A stretch of DNA of 64,000 nucleotides, taken from assembly GCF_900112485.1 (NCBI RefSeq), contig NZ_FOMG01000002.1, positions 210,363-274,362 on the forward strand. Reading direction: 5' to 3'. A program made the translations under genes and the position numbers. Each line of letters opens with the position of its first letter. Within the stretch, counting starts at the first letter, position 1. The notes below the pieces were generated by a model. It was given only the letters and a program-made list of their open reading frames with translations, did no database searches and was not told the DNA's origin. The stretch comes from Clostridium uliginosum (GTDB lineage: Bacteria > Bacillota > Clostridia > Clostridiales > Clostridiaceae). Of the stretch, positions 23,089 to 33,500 are shown one piece after another.

Positions 23089-23251
23089 TAGCGCATCTCC
23101 AAATAAATAACTAGTCTGTCTTCTTGTCTTTTTTATACTATACTGCGTCAGCAAATGTGCTAATAACAGTAGTATTAACTGCCTTTACTTCCTTGTCTAG
23201 TTCAAAAAATCCTAAGAATCTTTGACTAGTTATTTATTGTACAATGCCTAA
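23089..23251. repeat. AB-related intergenic repeat, second copy of the 11818 subfamily
   Basis: A 163-bp element between rho and pyrG, closely matching 11818-11971 along its length (shared TCTCxAAATAAATAACTA, AGTATTAACTGCCTTxACTT, TTGTCTAGTTCAAAAA, ATCCTAAGAATxTTTGACTA). It keeps TACTGCGTCAGCAAA, the link to the B-type inner block of the main family. Confidence 0.85.
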
Positions 23252-23660
23252 GTTCTATTTTTTTAAATTACTTTTAATTTTGGGAATTTCAATAAGATTT
23301 TTCGATTAAGATATGCATAAAACTATTATTGATTACATCATAATATATATTATGTATAAAAAGCTACAAATTTTTAAGTCTGATGTACGTTATTATGTCC
23401 AATAAATATGTTTTTAAACATGAAAAACACTATTAATATTTTGATTAAGGCACATGAAATAAAATAACAATTATCTTTATTTATGATTATTATATTTATA
23501 GCCAAAGTAAAATATAAGTTTACTACTATTATAATTCCTTTTATTGTTATAGTAAATAAATATCTCTAAATATAGTCTACTATTTTATATTTAAAATATC
23601 AATTGCACTACTAATCCTCTATTGAGATTTGATTATTAAAATTATTATCTCTATTTTATT
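23252..23660. repeat. Spacer with a solitary end A fragment
   Basis: About 400 bp AT-rich gap upstream of the pyrG terminator. At 23446-23470 it carries an isolated end A (AAGGCACATGAAATAAAATA) with no partner end within 200 bp. No gene, RNA or promoter was recognised in the rest. Confidence 0.6.
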
Positions 23661-23702
23661 AAAAAAATAGAAGTTTCCCTTAAAAATCTAAGGAAAACTT
23701 CT
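23661..23702 (-). terminator. pyrG terminator
   Basis: Fourteen-base arms (23669-23682 with 23689-23702, one mismatch) and a seven-T run on minus, 15 nt after the pyrG stop. Confidence 0.85.
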
Positions 23703-23716
23703 TAAAATTAAATTTA

Positions 23717-25342
<1,626 letters not shown>

Positions 25343-25392
25343 TTATTTATTTTATATTGACTATTTAATTTCATAATGATATAATAGATATC

Positions 25393-25417
25393 ACCCCATG
25401 AAAACGATCTATGGGGT
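25393..25417 (-). promoter_or_regulatory. Hairpin in the pyrG 5' region
   Basis: ACCCCAT pairs with ATGGGGT (25411-25417 with 25393-25399, 11-nt loop) about 75 nt upstream of pyrG, without a T-run. Possibly a leader structure; the function is not evident. Confidence 0.35.
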
Positions 25418-25454
25418 ATTTGTGTTGAAATAACATAGAACTTATATTAACACA

Positions 25455-25499
25455 TAAATAAAATAATATCTAGCTTTTTTTGTGATATTATTTTATTTA
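25455..25499 (-). terminator. Terminator of the DnaA-IV-like gene
   Basis: A 16-bp A/T stem (25455-25470 with 25484-25499) with a T-rich loop, overlapping the stop codon of the upstream gene. It separates that gene from pyrG. Confidence 0.6.
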
Positions 25500-25796
25500 T
25501 ATTTTTTCTATTTTATCTATATTTTCTTGAATTTCAAAATATTTTTGTCTAAAATTTCTATTTATCAACAATTTTTCTTCTGCATATCTTAAATTGTTAT
25601 TTACACTTTTACAAGTTTTTACTTTTAATATCTTCATAGCATTTTCACGTTCTAAACAACTATAATTTTTTAAAAGTAATAATAATAAATATCTATTTTC
25701 TCTAAACTCTAATAGTTTTATTAGCCCTTGTTCACTAATCCCATAATAATCACATAATGCATTTAATATTCTCATGTATTTCATTTCATTTCTCAT
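25497..25796 (-). CDS. Small protein resembling DnaA domain IV / HTH
   Basis: 99 residues, basic and helical. Residues about 33-98 show the layout of the DNA-binding domain IV of DnaA: a long leucine helix, an HTH-like part around AMKILKVKTCKSVNNNLRYAEEK in segments, and a C-terminal helix like those following domain IV (NRNFRQKYFEIQENIDK). The canonical DHTTV-type motif is not kept, so this is a structural guess. AGGAGG lies 8 nt before ATG. It stands alone between pyrG and a DUF1934 gene. Confidence 0.5.
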   Translation of the reverse strand: MRNEMKYMRILNALCDYYGISEQGLIKLLEFRENRYLLLLLLKNYSCLERENAMKILKVKTCKSVNNNLRYAEEKLLINRNFRQKYFEIQENIDKIEKI

Positions 25797-25878
25797 ACAT
25801 ATAACCTCCTATTTTTAGTCTTTCCATTAAATTTAAATGTAATCATATTATGTATTAAAATAAAAAGCAATTGTATCT

Positions 25879-25920
25879 AAAAAAGACGATTGCTGTAAAA
25901 AATACAGAAATCATCTTTTT
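25879..25920 (-). terminator. Terminator of the DUF1934 gene
   Basis: Outer arms AAAAAAGACGATT/AATCATCTTTTT with an inner CTGTA/TACAG pair (25893-25897 with 25903-25907); T-run on minus. Confidence 0.75.
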
Positions 25921-25970
25921 GCCTCAACATAGTCTTTTTTTAATGTTATTTACAAATTATACTCTTTATC

Positions 25971-26393
25971 TTAATTCTCATTTGTTTTTATATGTACTGA
26001 AAGATTAGTATTCATAGGAATTTGTCCTTCTATTGTCATTAAATAATTTACCTCTATTATTCCACCCTCTTCATTAATATCAATATTTAATTTTTTAGTA
26101 TCAATATTAACTTGAAGCACTCCATATGGTGTTTGATATAAAGAAGTTGTTTGTTGCCTATTTTTAAAATCCATTTTAGTAGCTGTTGAACCTTTTCTTT
26201 CTAAGGTAAAAGATTTTCCTCTAACAGTTAGTATCGTTCTTGTACCGTCCATTCCTGAAATTTCAGTTTCATCATATTCAGCTTTGAAAGTATCATTATC
26301 CATATAAAAATCACCTGGAGATATTACTTCAATTAAATCGTCATTTTCCATTGAAGCATTACTTTTTATTGTAATAATCGCTCTTTTTTTCAT
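25971..26393 (-). CDS. DUF1934 (YwiB-like) protein
   Basis: 140 residues predicted as an all-beta, lipocalin-like barrel. Starts KKRAIITIKSNASMENDDLI; the middle carries the DUF1934 block TILTVRGKSFTLERKGSTAT and the end the conserved EVNYLMTIEGQIPMN. In Bacillus the homologue ywiB lies next to argS; its function is unknown. A strong AGGAGG site precedes ATG. No signal peptide, so probably cytoplasmic. Confidence 0.85.
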   Translation of the reverse strand: MKKRAIITIKSNASMENDDLIEVISPGDFYMDNDTFKAEYDETEISGMDGTRTILTVRGKSFTLERKGSTATKMDFKNRQQTTSLYQTPYGVLQVNIDTKKLNIDINEEGGIIEVNYLMTIEGQIPMNTNLSVHIKTNEN

Positions 26394-26408
26394 GTTTTCC
26401 TCCTGTTG

Positions 26409-26496
26409 TTAGACAATTAAAAGAAAATAATAAGACAAATAATAATATAAATTCTATAATCCAACTAAAATAATGTTTATTATTTTTTATACTATC
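26409..26496. repeat. Very decayed AB-type repeat (tentative)
   Basis: The left edge reads AATTAAAAGAAAATAATAAG, near end A, and the right edge reads as an end B remnant (TTTATTATTTTTTATA). The terminal AGGCAC is gone. Confidence 0.35.
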
Positions 26497-27489
26497 TTAA
26501 TTATTTAAGTTATACATATCTAGTTCTTCTTGAGTTATTGCATTAACGCTTCTAACGTTTTTAAAATTTGTTAATGCATTTCCGTATTTAACTTCTGTAC
26601 TTTCTTCATCTTTTCCTTTACTATATCTTACCGCAAATCTACAAGCTAATGTTATATCTTCTTCAGTAGGATTATTTCCTTCTGGAATTATAACCATAGC
26701 TCCATTAAATTTAGATGTGAAAAATACTATATCTTCTTTTGTTAGTATTTTTTTTAGTTCTTCTCCTTCATCTCCAGTTCTAGATACTATTATTTTAATA
26801 TTATTTTTTGTCACAAAGTGTCTACCGTATTTTAATAAATCTATATCTTTTTTTGTAATATCACCTTTTCTGTTAATAACTTCCTTAAGTCTAATAGAAT
26901 AGTTAGGTTCTGTTAACTTACATCCGCCTGCTGGTGATGGATAATCCTTTATATCCCATTTTTCTGCTAACTCCATTTGAATTGTTCTAGTTCTACCTGA
27001 AATATCTAATAATTCTTCTCTATTTACTAGTCCATCAAGTTCCATTTGAGTTGGATTTAAATTTTTTGCACATAAAGGACGTAATATTTTATCTGAATAC
27101 CCAGACTCCTTTTTAACTATATCTAATGCTTGTCTATTTTGAGACATTGGTCTTTGATTCAATACTTCTCCAGTAATAATAAAGTCTGCATTAAATTTTT
27201 CAAGTAACTCTCCTGAATATTTCATCATCATTGAATGACAATCTATACAGGGATTCATATTTTTACCCCAACCATGTTTTGGATTTTTAACAATTCCAAG
27301 ATGTTCTTCTGAAAAATCTATTGCTTCTAATCTTATTCCTATTTGCTTAGTCATTCTGATTGCATTTTCCTCATTGAAAAAATAAGATCTAAAACAAATT
27401 CCTATTACTTCTATCCCCTGATTTTTAATTAGTTTTGCTGCTAATATACTATCAAGTCCACCTGATATCATAGCTAATGCTCTTGCCAT
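26497..27489 (-). CDS. PP-loop ATPase, tRNA thiouridylase-like (ThiI/MnmA relative)
   Basis: 330 residues. The adenylating PP-loop is SGGLDSILAAKL at the N-terminus; two cysteines in NPCIDCHS and a third in PAGGCKLTEP resemble the sulfur-transfer cysteines of tRNA thiolases. The last 120 residues look like a small RNA-binding module of the NFACT-R/DUF814 kind (GRHFVTKNNIKIIVSRTG). It lacks a THUMP domain, so it is not a standard ThiI. Modification of a tRNA uridine is likely, but the exact position is not determined. An AGGAGG site precedes ATG. Confidence 0.75.
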   Translation of the reverse strand: MARALAMISGGLDSILAAKLIKNQGIEVIGICFRSYFFNEENAIRMTKQIGIRLEAIDFSEEHLGIVKNPKHGWGKNMNPCIDCHSMMMKYSGELLEKFNADFIITGEVLNQRPMSQNRQALDIVKKESGYSDKILRPLCAKNLNPTQMELDGLVNREELLDISGRTRTIQMELAEKWDIKDYPSPAGGCKLTEPNYSIRLKEVINRKGDITKKDIDLLKYGRHFVTKNNIKIIVSRTGDEGEELKKILTKEDIVFFTSKFNGAMVIIPEGNNPTEEDITLACRFAVRYSKGKDEESTEVKYGNALTNFKNVRSVNAITQEELDMYNLNN

Positions 27490-27584
27490 ATTATTCCTCC
27501 TATAATTATATACTTAAAGTATAATTTAAGATTAAAAGATTTATATAAAAAAAGATTATCTTGCTTAAACTAATAATCATTTGA

Positions 27585-28211
27585 TCAAAATAAATCTTTT
27601 ATTACTTCGATTATTTTGAATTTTATTTTTACTTTTTCATTAGAATTTTCTTTTTCAATCTCTTGATTTATTTTATTTTCAGTATTTTCATATTGTATTT
27701 GAGCCTTAGACTCATCTACAAAACATAATGGTGGAAACATCACACACCACCAATTTCTACCTTTACCATCCCCTATAATTATTCTAAATGCTTCATAATT
27801 ACCTTGGGGTAGGGTTATATTCCCATATGATTTTTCCGGAAAATTCTCTCTTGATAACTCAAGTTTGACTTTATAACTATAGTTATTATCCTTTATTACA
27901 CATTCCGCAATCTTTTGAACTTCGTTCATATTATTTTTTATTATTTTTCTTGATTCTTGAAGTGAATTTGAGTTATTTAAATAAGGATATAAATAATCTA
28001 TAACTTTATCTCTAATTTTCAATTTTAAATTTTGATCTTCATCAGTATCACTATTTGCAATTACATGAAATCTTATTAAAGAATCTTTTACTTCTTCATA
28101 ATTCATAATTTTTGGAGTTTCCAAATTTACATCATTAGACACACTTGTACACCCACTAAGTAAATTAAAAAAAATACATATTAAAACTAAATATTTAAAT
28201 TTATTTTTCAT
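27585..28211 (-). CDS. spoIIR: Stage II sporulation protein R
   Basis: Forespore-made signal that activates the membrane protease SpoIIGA to process pro-sigma-E. 208 residues. The N-terminal signal ends in the lipobox LLSGC, so this copy looks like a lipoprotein, unlike many SpoIIR. Family blocks RFHVIANSDTDEDQNLKLKI and GNITLPQGNYEAFRI, then GKGRNWWCVMFPPLCFV, are intact. A sigma-F-like -10 (GGTAAGAAT, 28235-28243 minus) lies upstream with GTATA 14 nt further; that spacing is shorter than usual. Confidence 0.93.
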   Translation of the reverse strand: MKNKFKYLVLICIFFNLLSGCTSVSNDVNLETPKIMNYEEVKDSLIRFHVIANSDTDEDQNLKLKIRDKVIDYLYPYLNNSNSLQESRKIIKNNMNEVQKIAECVIKDNNYSYKVKLELSRENFPEKSYGNITLPQGNYEAFRIIIGDGKGRNWWCVMFPPLCFVDESKAQIQYENTENKINQEIEKENSNEKVKIKFKIIEVIKDLF

Positions 28212-28234
28212 ATTCTCTCCCCCTTGTAACTAAA

Positions 28235-28262
28235 ATTCTTACCACATGGAGGAGTTTTATAC
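28235..28262 (-). promoter_or_regulatory. Possible sigma-F promoter of spoIIR
   Basis: On minus GTATA (28258-28262), 14 bp, GGTAAGAAT (28235-28243), which fits GGnnAnAnT. The spacer is about 1-2 bp too short, so this is tentative. Confidence 0.3.
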
Positions 28263-28269
28263 ATACATT

Positions 28270-28717
28270 AGGAATATTCAAAAAATAATAAGTCGGTATG
28301 CTAGTGTATTTTGCGTCATAAGGAAGCTCGACTCGTATACACTCGCTGAGTAAGTGATTTACACAAAATCATAGATTGCACAGTGTGAAAGTTCGAAGAA
28401 CGAAATATAAAATGCTCACAGAGAAAGTTCATGTTTCCAAATATAAAATGCCCACAGGGAAAGTTCTGTTAGCCAAATACAAGATTTGGAACATCACTTT
28501 TGGACTCTCACTTTTTGGTCTCTACTCACGTCGGTAATATTAGCCTATATCTGCTATGAACTAGTATTAGCTCCTTGGCTGGAATAAAGTGAAACTTTTC
28601 ATCTGGAGTTTTATACTCCCGATGAATTTAGTTGAACTTATGCCCTTAAGGGGCACCTCGTCTTAAGACAAAATGTACATTGCATTTTTGACTTGTTATT
28701 TTCTTTCATGTGCCTTA
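28270..28717 (-). repeat. Longest AB repeat (448 bp) with insert modules
   Basis: Fills the ispE to spoIIR gap. End B left (AGGAATATTCAAAAAATAAT), end A right (inward AAGGCACATGAAAGAAAATA). Inside: GTATGCTAGTGTATTTTGCG; an unshared region with an approximate internal repeat (AAATATAAAATGCxCACAGxG, twice near 28405-28460); a central hairpin around GTAATATTAGCC/CTAGTATTAGC; and a module also present in the 53821 copy, whose hairpin reads TTCATC-GGAGT / ACTCC-GATGAA. A further CCCTTAAGGGG palindrome sits at about 28643-28653. Confidence 0.9.
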
Positions 28718-28720
28718 AAA

Positions 28721-29563
28721 CTAAATCGTTCTAGTTATAAAAACATCTACATACTTTTTTTTCATATTTTCGTAACACCTTTGAGCTTTTAACATATCAT
28801 CAAAGAATCCAAATACAGTCGGACCACTTCCACTCATTATACTTCCAATAGCTCCACTGTCATTAATGTCTTCTTTTATAACTGATATAACTCTATGCCG
28901 TCCTAGCGTTACATTTTCTAATAAATTTTTCATATTATTAGCAACAAATTGAAAATTATCTTTTTCAATGTTTGATATTAATTCCTCTGTTTTAGGATGA
29001 AAAACAACCTTTGATAAATCGAAAGCCTTGTAAACCTCCTTTGTAGATACTCCAAAAGGAGGTTTTACTAAAACTAAAATTTTATCTTTAAATGGTTTTA
29101 ATTTAGTAAGTTTTTCCCCTATCCCTTCACACAGTGCAGTTCCTCCTACAATACAGTATGGCACATCTGCCCCTAGCTTTAATCCTAATTCCATTAATTC
29201 ATTTTCTGAAACATTTATATTAAAAAGTTTATTCATAACTTTTAATACTGCTGCTGCATCAGTGCTCCCACCTGCTAAGCCAGCTGAAACCGGAATATTT
29301 TTTTCTAAATTTATACATACTCCACATTCTATCTTATAAGTTTCCTTAAATAATTTAGCTGCTTTATAAGCTAAATTTCTTTCATCAGTGGGTACATAAC
29401 TCTTATTACACTTTAATTGTATTCCAGAAGAAATTTTTTCTATTTCAACTACATCATATAAATCTATACACTGCATTATCATTCTTAATAAATGATATCC
29501 ATCTTCTCTTTTCCCAATAACATCTAAGGCAATATTTATTTTTGCATAAGCCTTAACTTTCAT
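28721..29563 (-). CDS. ispE: 4-diphosphocytidyl-2-C-methyl-D-erythritol kinase
   Basis: GHMP kinase of the MEP isoprenoid pathway, 280 residues. The ATP loop reads PVSAGLAGGSTDAAAVL; the N-terminal AKINIALDVIGKREDGYH and the C-terminal GSIMSGSGPTVFGFF are family hallmarks. AAGGAG sits only 2-3 nt from ATG. The stop is directly followed by the end of an AB repeat. Confidence 0.95.
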   Translation of the reverse strand: MKVKAYAKINIALDVIGKREDGYHLLRMIMQCIDLYDVVEIEKISSGIQLKCNKSYVPTDERNLAYKAAKLFKETYKIECGVCINLEKNIPVSAGLAGGSTDAAAVLKVMNKLFNINVSENELMELGLKLGADVPYCIVGGTALCEGIGEKLTKLKPFKDKILVLVKPPFGVSTKEVYKAFDLSKVVFHPKTEELISNIEKDNFQFVANNMKNLLENVTLGRHRVISVIKEDINDSGAIGSIMSGSGPTVFGFFDDMLKAQRCYENMKKKYVDVFITRTI

Positions 29564-29598
29564 TTCTCCTTATCCTTTCTTGACATTTTAAGCACTTT

Positions 29599-29760
29599 AG
29601 TCATATTTTAAAAAAATAACAAGTCAGTATGTTAGTCTATTTTGTTATCATACTACGTCGGCATATTCACCTAATAGATAATCTATGGGCCAAGTATTCT
29701 TATCCTTGTGCAAAATATACATTCCATCTTTGATTCGTTACTTTCTTTTATATGTCTTAA
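29599..29760 (-). repeat. Full-length AB repeat
   Basis: A 162-bp copy upstream of ispE. Left end B is decayed (AGTCATATTTTAAAAAAATA) but the following GTCAGTATGTTAGTCTATTT and CATACTACGTCGGCA are clear. Right end A reads inward AAGACATATAAAAGAAAGTA, then CGAATCAAAGATGGAATGTA. The central hairpin is weak (ATAGATAATCTATGG). Confidence 0.8.
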
Positions 29761-29860
29761 AGAAGATAATGAGTAAAACATTCTTAGTTAATTCTAGTGA
29801 TAATGTATAACTAAAAATGGATAATTATGCTTACTTATTACTTTCTTTCAAATACCTTAG
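29761..29860. repeat. Degraded AB-type repeat in tandem with the preceding copy
   Basis: Starts AGAAGATAATGAG and ends with a recognisable end A (TTACTTTCTTTCAAATACCTTA). The core TTAGTTAATTCTAGTGATA is shared with the remnant at 1007-1130. Confidence 0.6.
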
Positions 29861-29933
29861 TAACATTTTATCATAGGGAAAAAATCCTGTCTAATTAAGT
29901 TATTTAAGAAAAAATTTAATTTTTTTGTATCAT

Positions 29934-32555
29934 TTATAAATTTGCTAAATTTAAATTTAAATTTGTTATTGTTTCCTTATCTTTTATGAAGTTTAAAATA
30001 GAATTTAAATCTTCATAAAATACTACAATTACATCCCCTGAATTGCTTATTGATAAAGCTTGTTTTACTGCATCTAATTCATCTAAGCATATTTGTACAT
30101 TAGAATTTTTATTTTCTTTTAAGACTGCCATTTTTATCAAAGATGCTATTTCGCCTGAATTTCTACCTCTTCTGTCCTTATCTTCCTTTATTATTATCTT
30201 ATCTAATTTTTTAGAACATATTTTTCCAATCTCATATGCTACATCATTTTTTCTGTCTCCAGGAATTCCTATTACTCCTATAAGTTTATTCTTGCCTTTT
30301 ATATTGTTAAGTGATGATAATACTGCCTTATATCCTTCAATATTGTGACCATAATCCAATATCACTTTTTTCCCTAACACTTCATAAATATTAAATCTGC
30401 CAACATTATTATCATTTGAATTAAAACCCATTAATCCTTTTGTAATCATACAATAATCTACTTTTAATCCAACTAATGCTCCACATGCAGCCATTATATT
30501 TTCTAAATTATATTCTAATGTTCCATTATAAGAAATTGGAACATTTTTTATTGAAACTATTAAATGTTTTTTACCATTATTAATTACATATATCTTATCG
30601 TCTTCTATAAATACTGATATTCCCCCATTTAAAATATTTTGTTTTATTAAAGAATTTTCCTTATCCTTTGAAAAATATATTTTTTGTGCTTTAATTCTAT
30701 GGATTATTGATTTGCTCCAATTATCATCAGCATTAATAACCACAAGACCATTTTCTTTCACTGCTTCACCAACTAATGATTTAACAAAACTTAATTCTTC
30801 CATTGAATTAACTCCGTTCAGTCCTAAGTGATCATTAGTTATATTTGTTATGACTGCTACATCTGCTACATTATAAGCTAATCCTTTACGTATAAGCCCT
30901 CCTCTAGCAGTTTCCAATACAGCAACATCAACTTCTTTATTTAATAGTATTGTTCTTGCACTATCAAATCCAGTATCATCGCCATTGTGAATACATTCAT
31001 TATTAATATATATACCCTCAGTAGATGTCATTCCAACACAATGCCCCATTTGATTTAAAACATGACTTATTAACCTTGTGGTTGTAGTCTTTCCGTTGGT
31101 GCCTGTAACTGATACTATTGGAATATTTTTAGGTTCTCCATTATAAATCATTTTAAGTATCGCTTTCCCAACATCTCTTTGCTTACCTTCTGAAGGAAAA
31201 TGATGCATTCTTATTCCTGGTGCAGCATTTACTTCCATAACAACTCCATGATTTTCTGAAATTGATTTTCTTATATCCATTGTGCAAACGTCGACTCCAC
31301 AAATATCTAAGCCTAAAGTTTTGGCAGTATTTATACAACATTTTATATTTTCTTCACAAATTTCATTTGTATAATCTATTGCAATCCCACCAGTAGAAAT
31401 ATTGGCATTTTCTCTTAATAAAATCTTTTCTCCTTTTAAAGGAATAGAACTAAGTTTCAACTCATATTTACCAATACATGAAATTAATTCATCATCTATT
31501 TTAACCTTAGTTAATGGTTTTTCGTGACCTTCACCCCTTAGAGGATCTTCATTGATATTTTTTATTAACTTTTTTAAATTATCTTTTCCGTTCCCAATAA
31601 CAAAAGGTGGTAACCTTAATGAAACTGCTACTACTTTATAATCAACAACACATACCCTATAATCATTACCTTGTATATATTTTTCAATTATTATGTCACT
31701 ATAATTTTTTTTCAAACTATTATAGCTCTTAACTAATTCTTTTTCATTTTTAATGTTTAAAAATATTCCTTTACCTTTATTTCCATATTGAGGTTTTAAA
31801 ACTAATGGGTAACCTATTTTTTCGCCTGCTTTTAATAATCCAATAATATTGAATATTTTTTCACCCATAGGAACTGGAATATTTTGATTTTCAAGTAATT
31901 GTTTCGTTAATAGCTTATCACATGAAATATCAGCACCTACACAACTTGTTTTATCACCTATTGTCGCTTCTATAATTTTCCCCATTTTCCCATACCCAAT
32001 TTGATAAAATCCACTATCTCCTAATTGAGTAATTGGCATATTATATTCATTTGCTGCATTACAAATAGCTTTTGTACTAGGTCCCATTGCTTCTTGCCTT
32101 AATACCTCTTTTAAAAGAGACATTCTTCCTTCAAAATTTAATGGATTTTGTTTTATTAAAGAATTTATTAAATCTACAGCTAAGTTAGCACATTCTATAG
32201 CAGTATTTTTATACTCATATTGAAAAATACTATAATAACGATCTTCCATTATTTCTCTAGATTTTCCATAAGCAACTTCTATTCCTAAGTTATTTTGTAT
32301 TGCAATTATTATGTGTTCACAAATATGTGCTAAATATGTTCCTTCTTTAAGTCTTGTAACAAATCCTCCATCTTCATCTATACCACATCTGTGTTGATAT
32401 AATTCAGGTATAAGTTTTAATAAATTAAAATTAAAATTAGGTATATCTTTGCTTGGAATCTCACAATACCCTTCTAGGTCCACATCTATTCTTACACATT
32501 TTTTATGAGAATATATATTTCTTCCTTCATATATTCTTTCCTGTACTATCTTCAT
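29934..32555 (-). CDS. cphA: Cyanophycin synthetase
   Basis: Polymerises aspartate and arginine into multi-L-arginyl-poly-L-aspartate, a nitrogen reserve. 873 residues, normal for the family. An N-terminal domain is followed by an ATP-grasp domain (GYPLVLKPQYGNKGKGI; VMEVNAAPGIRMHHFP) and a Mur-ligase-like domain with P-loop VTGTNGKTTTTRL. ATG 32555 is taken as the start; AGGAGG is 12 nt away, somewhat far. It overlaps the end of cphB by 29 nt, showing a cphB-cphA operon. Confidence 0.94.
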   Translation of the reverse strand: MKIVQERIYEGRNIYSHKKCVRIDVDLEGYCEIPSKDIPNFNFNLLKLIPELYQHRCGIDEDGGFVTRLKEGTYLAHICEHIIIAIQNNLGIEVAYGKSREIMEDRYYSIFQYEYKNTAIECANLAVDLINSLIKQNPLNFEGRMSLLKEVLRQEAMGPSTKAICNAANEYNMPITQLGDSGFYQIGYGKMGKIIEATIGDKTSCVGADISCDKLLTKQLLENQNIPVPMGEKIFNIIGLLKAGEKIGYPLVLKPQYGNKGKGIFLNIKNEKELVKSYNSLKKNYSDIIIEKYIQGNDYRVCVVDYKVVAVSLRLPPFVIGNGKDNLKKLIKNINEDPLRGEGHEKPLTKVKIDDELISCIGKYELKLSSIPLKGEKILLRENANISTGGIAIDYTNEICEENIKCCINTAKTLGLDICGVDVCTMDIRKSISENHGVVMEVNAAPGIRMHHFPSEGKQRDVGKAILKMIYNGEPKNIPIVSVTGTNGKTTTTRLISHVLNQMGHCVGMTSTEGIYINNECIHNGDDTGFDSARTILLNKEVDVAVLETARGGLIRKGLAYNVADVAVITNITNDHLGLNGVNSMEELSFVKSLVGEAVKENGLVVINADDNWSKSIIHRIKAQKIYFSKDKENSLIKQNILNGGISVFIEDDKIYVINNGKKHLIVSIKNVPISYNGTLEYNLENIMAACGALVGLKVDYCMITKGLMGFNSNDNNVGRFNIYEVLGKKVILDYGHNIEGYKAVLSSLNNIKGKNKLIGVIGIPGDRKNDVAYEIGKICSKKLDKIIIKEDKDRRGRNSGEIASLIKMAVLKENKNSNVQICLDELDAVKQALSISNSGDVIVVFYEDLNSILNFIKDKETITNLNLNLANL

Positions 32556-33372
32556 TACTAACTTTATCCTCCTCAAAAGGTGACTTTTTTACAAGATTGA
32601 ATTTATTTCCATCAGTTAATATATGCAATTTTACATTATGCATACTTAAAATTTGATCTCCATAAAGTTCTGAAACATTTGTATATGTAATTTTGCTACC
32701 ATCAATAAAATATACTGCTCCTTCTCCAATTACTTCAATTTCTCCTATCTTATTAACTATTATTGCTGTATTTTCATCTATGCCAATTCCTAAAACCTCA
32801 GGGTTCTCTGCAATTCCGGTTAATAATCTACCTATTCTACCTCTTTGTGCAAAATGTTGATCAATCATAACATTCTTTATAAATCCTAATCCCGGAGCCA
32901 TCTTAAGTGTACATTTTCTTGGTGATTCTTCATCAATGCCTTGAACTATCATAGTATCACTCATAACAGATGCTCCCGCTGAAGTTCCTACAATAAATAT
33001 TCCATCAGAACAAGCTTGCTTTAAAGCTGTATATACTGGGCTTCCTCCAATTAAACTTGTTATCCTTAGTTGATCTCCCCCTGTAAAAAATATTAAAGAG
33101 GAATTTTTTATCAATTCTACATTTTCCTCATTAAATGATTCTGTTCTATCATTAATATCTAATACCCTTATATTTTTAACCTTCAATTCTCCAAAAGCTC
33201 TTTTATACTTTATTGCAGCCTCTTTAGGATATTCAGTTGCAATAGTTGCAATTAATAAAATGTCTTTGTCTTTATCTATTGAAGTACATACTCTACTTAA
33301 AATTTCTTTTTTTCCTTCTTTATCTTCACCTCCTCCAATTATAATTAAATTTCCACTTAAAACTTCATTCAA
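32527..33372 (-). CDS. cphB: Cyanophycinase
   Basis: Serine exopeptidase that releases beta-Asp-Arg dipeptides from cyanophycin; 281 residues. The nucleophile is Ser131 in FIVGTSAGASVMSDT, and FFTGGDQLRI and DQHFAQRGRIGRL are conserved surroundings. The in-frame start is TTG 33372, 7 nt after GAGGTG; the nearby ATG is out of frame. Synthesis and degradation genes overlap, so both are made from one message. Confidence 0.93.
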   Translation of the reverse strand: MNEVLSGNLIIIGGGEDKEGKKEILSRVCTSIDKDKDILLIATIATEYPKEAAIKYKRAFGELKVKNIRVLDINDRTESFNEENVELIKNSSLIFFTGGDQLRITSLIGGSPVYTALKQACSDGIFIVGTSAGASVMSDTMIVQGIDEESPRKCTLKMAPGLGFIKNVMIDQHFAQRGRIGRLLTGIAENPEVLGIGIDENTAIIVNKIGEIEVIGEGAVYFIDGSKITYTNVSELYGDQILSMHNVKLHILTDGNKFNLVKKSPFEEDKVSNEDSTGKNI

Positions 33373-33442
33373 ACCTTATCACCTCATATCATGCATTACA
33401 TATTGTTTCCACGCATAAACATAATTATTCAATAAAGAACAT

Positions 33443-33483
33443 AAAAAAAAGCTTTAATACCACTAAAGTATTAAAACTTTTTT
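33443..33483 (-). terminator. Terminator of the SipL-like gene
   Basis: Arms AAAAAAGCTTTAATAC and GTATTAAAACTTTTTT (one mismatch), 7-nt loop, eight T on minus. Confidence 0.8.
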
Positions 33484-33500
33484 AGAAAATGCTATATTTT

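Noticed and set aside
27547..27600. Terminator after spoIIR
   Set aside because: AAAGATT/AATCTTT arms are short and far apart; pairing is not convincing.
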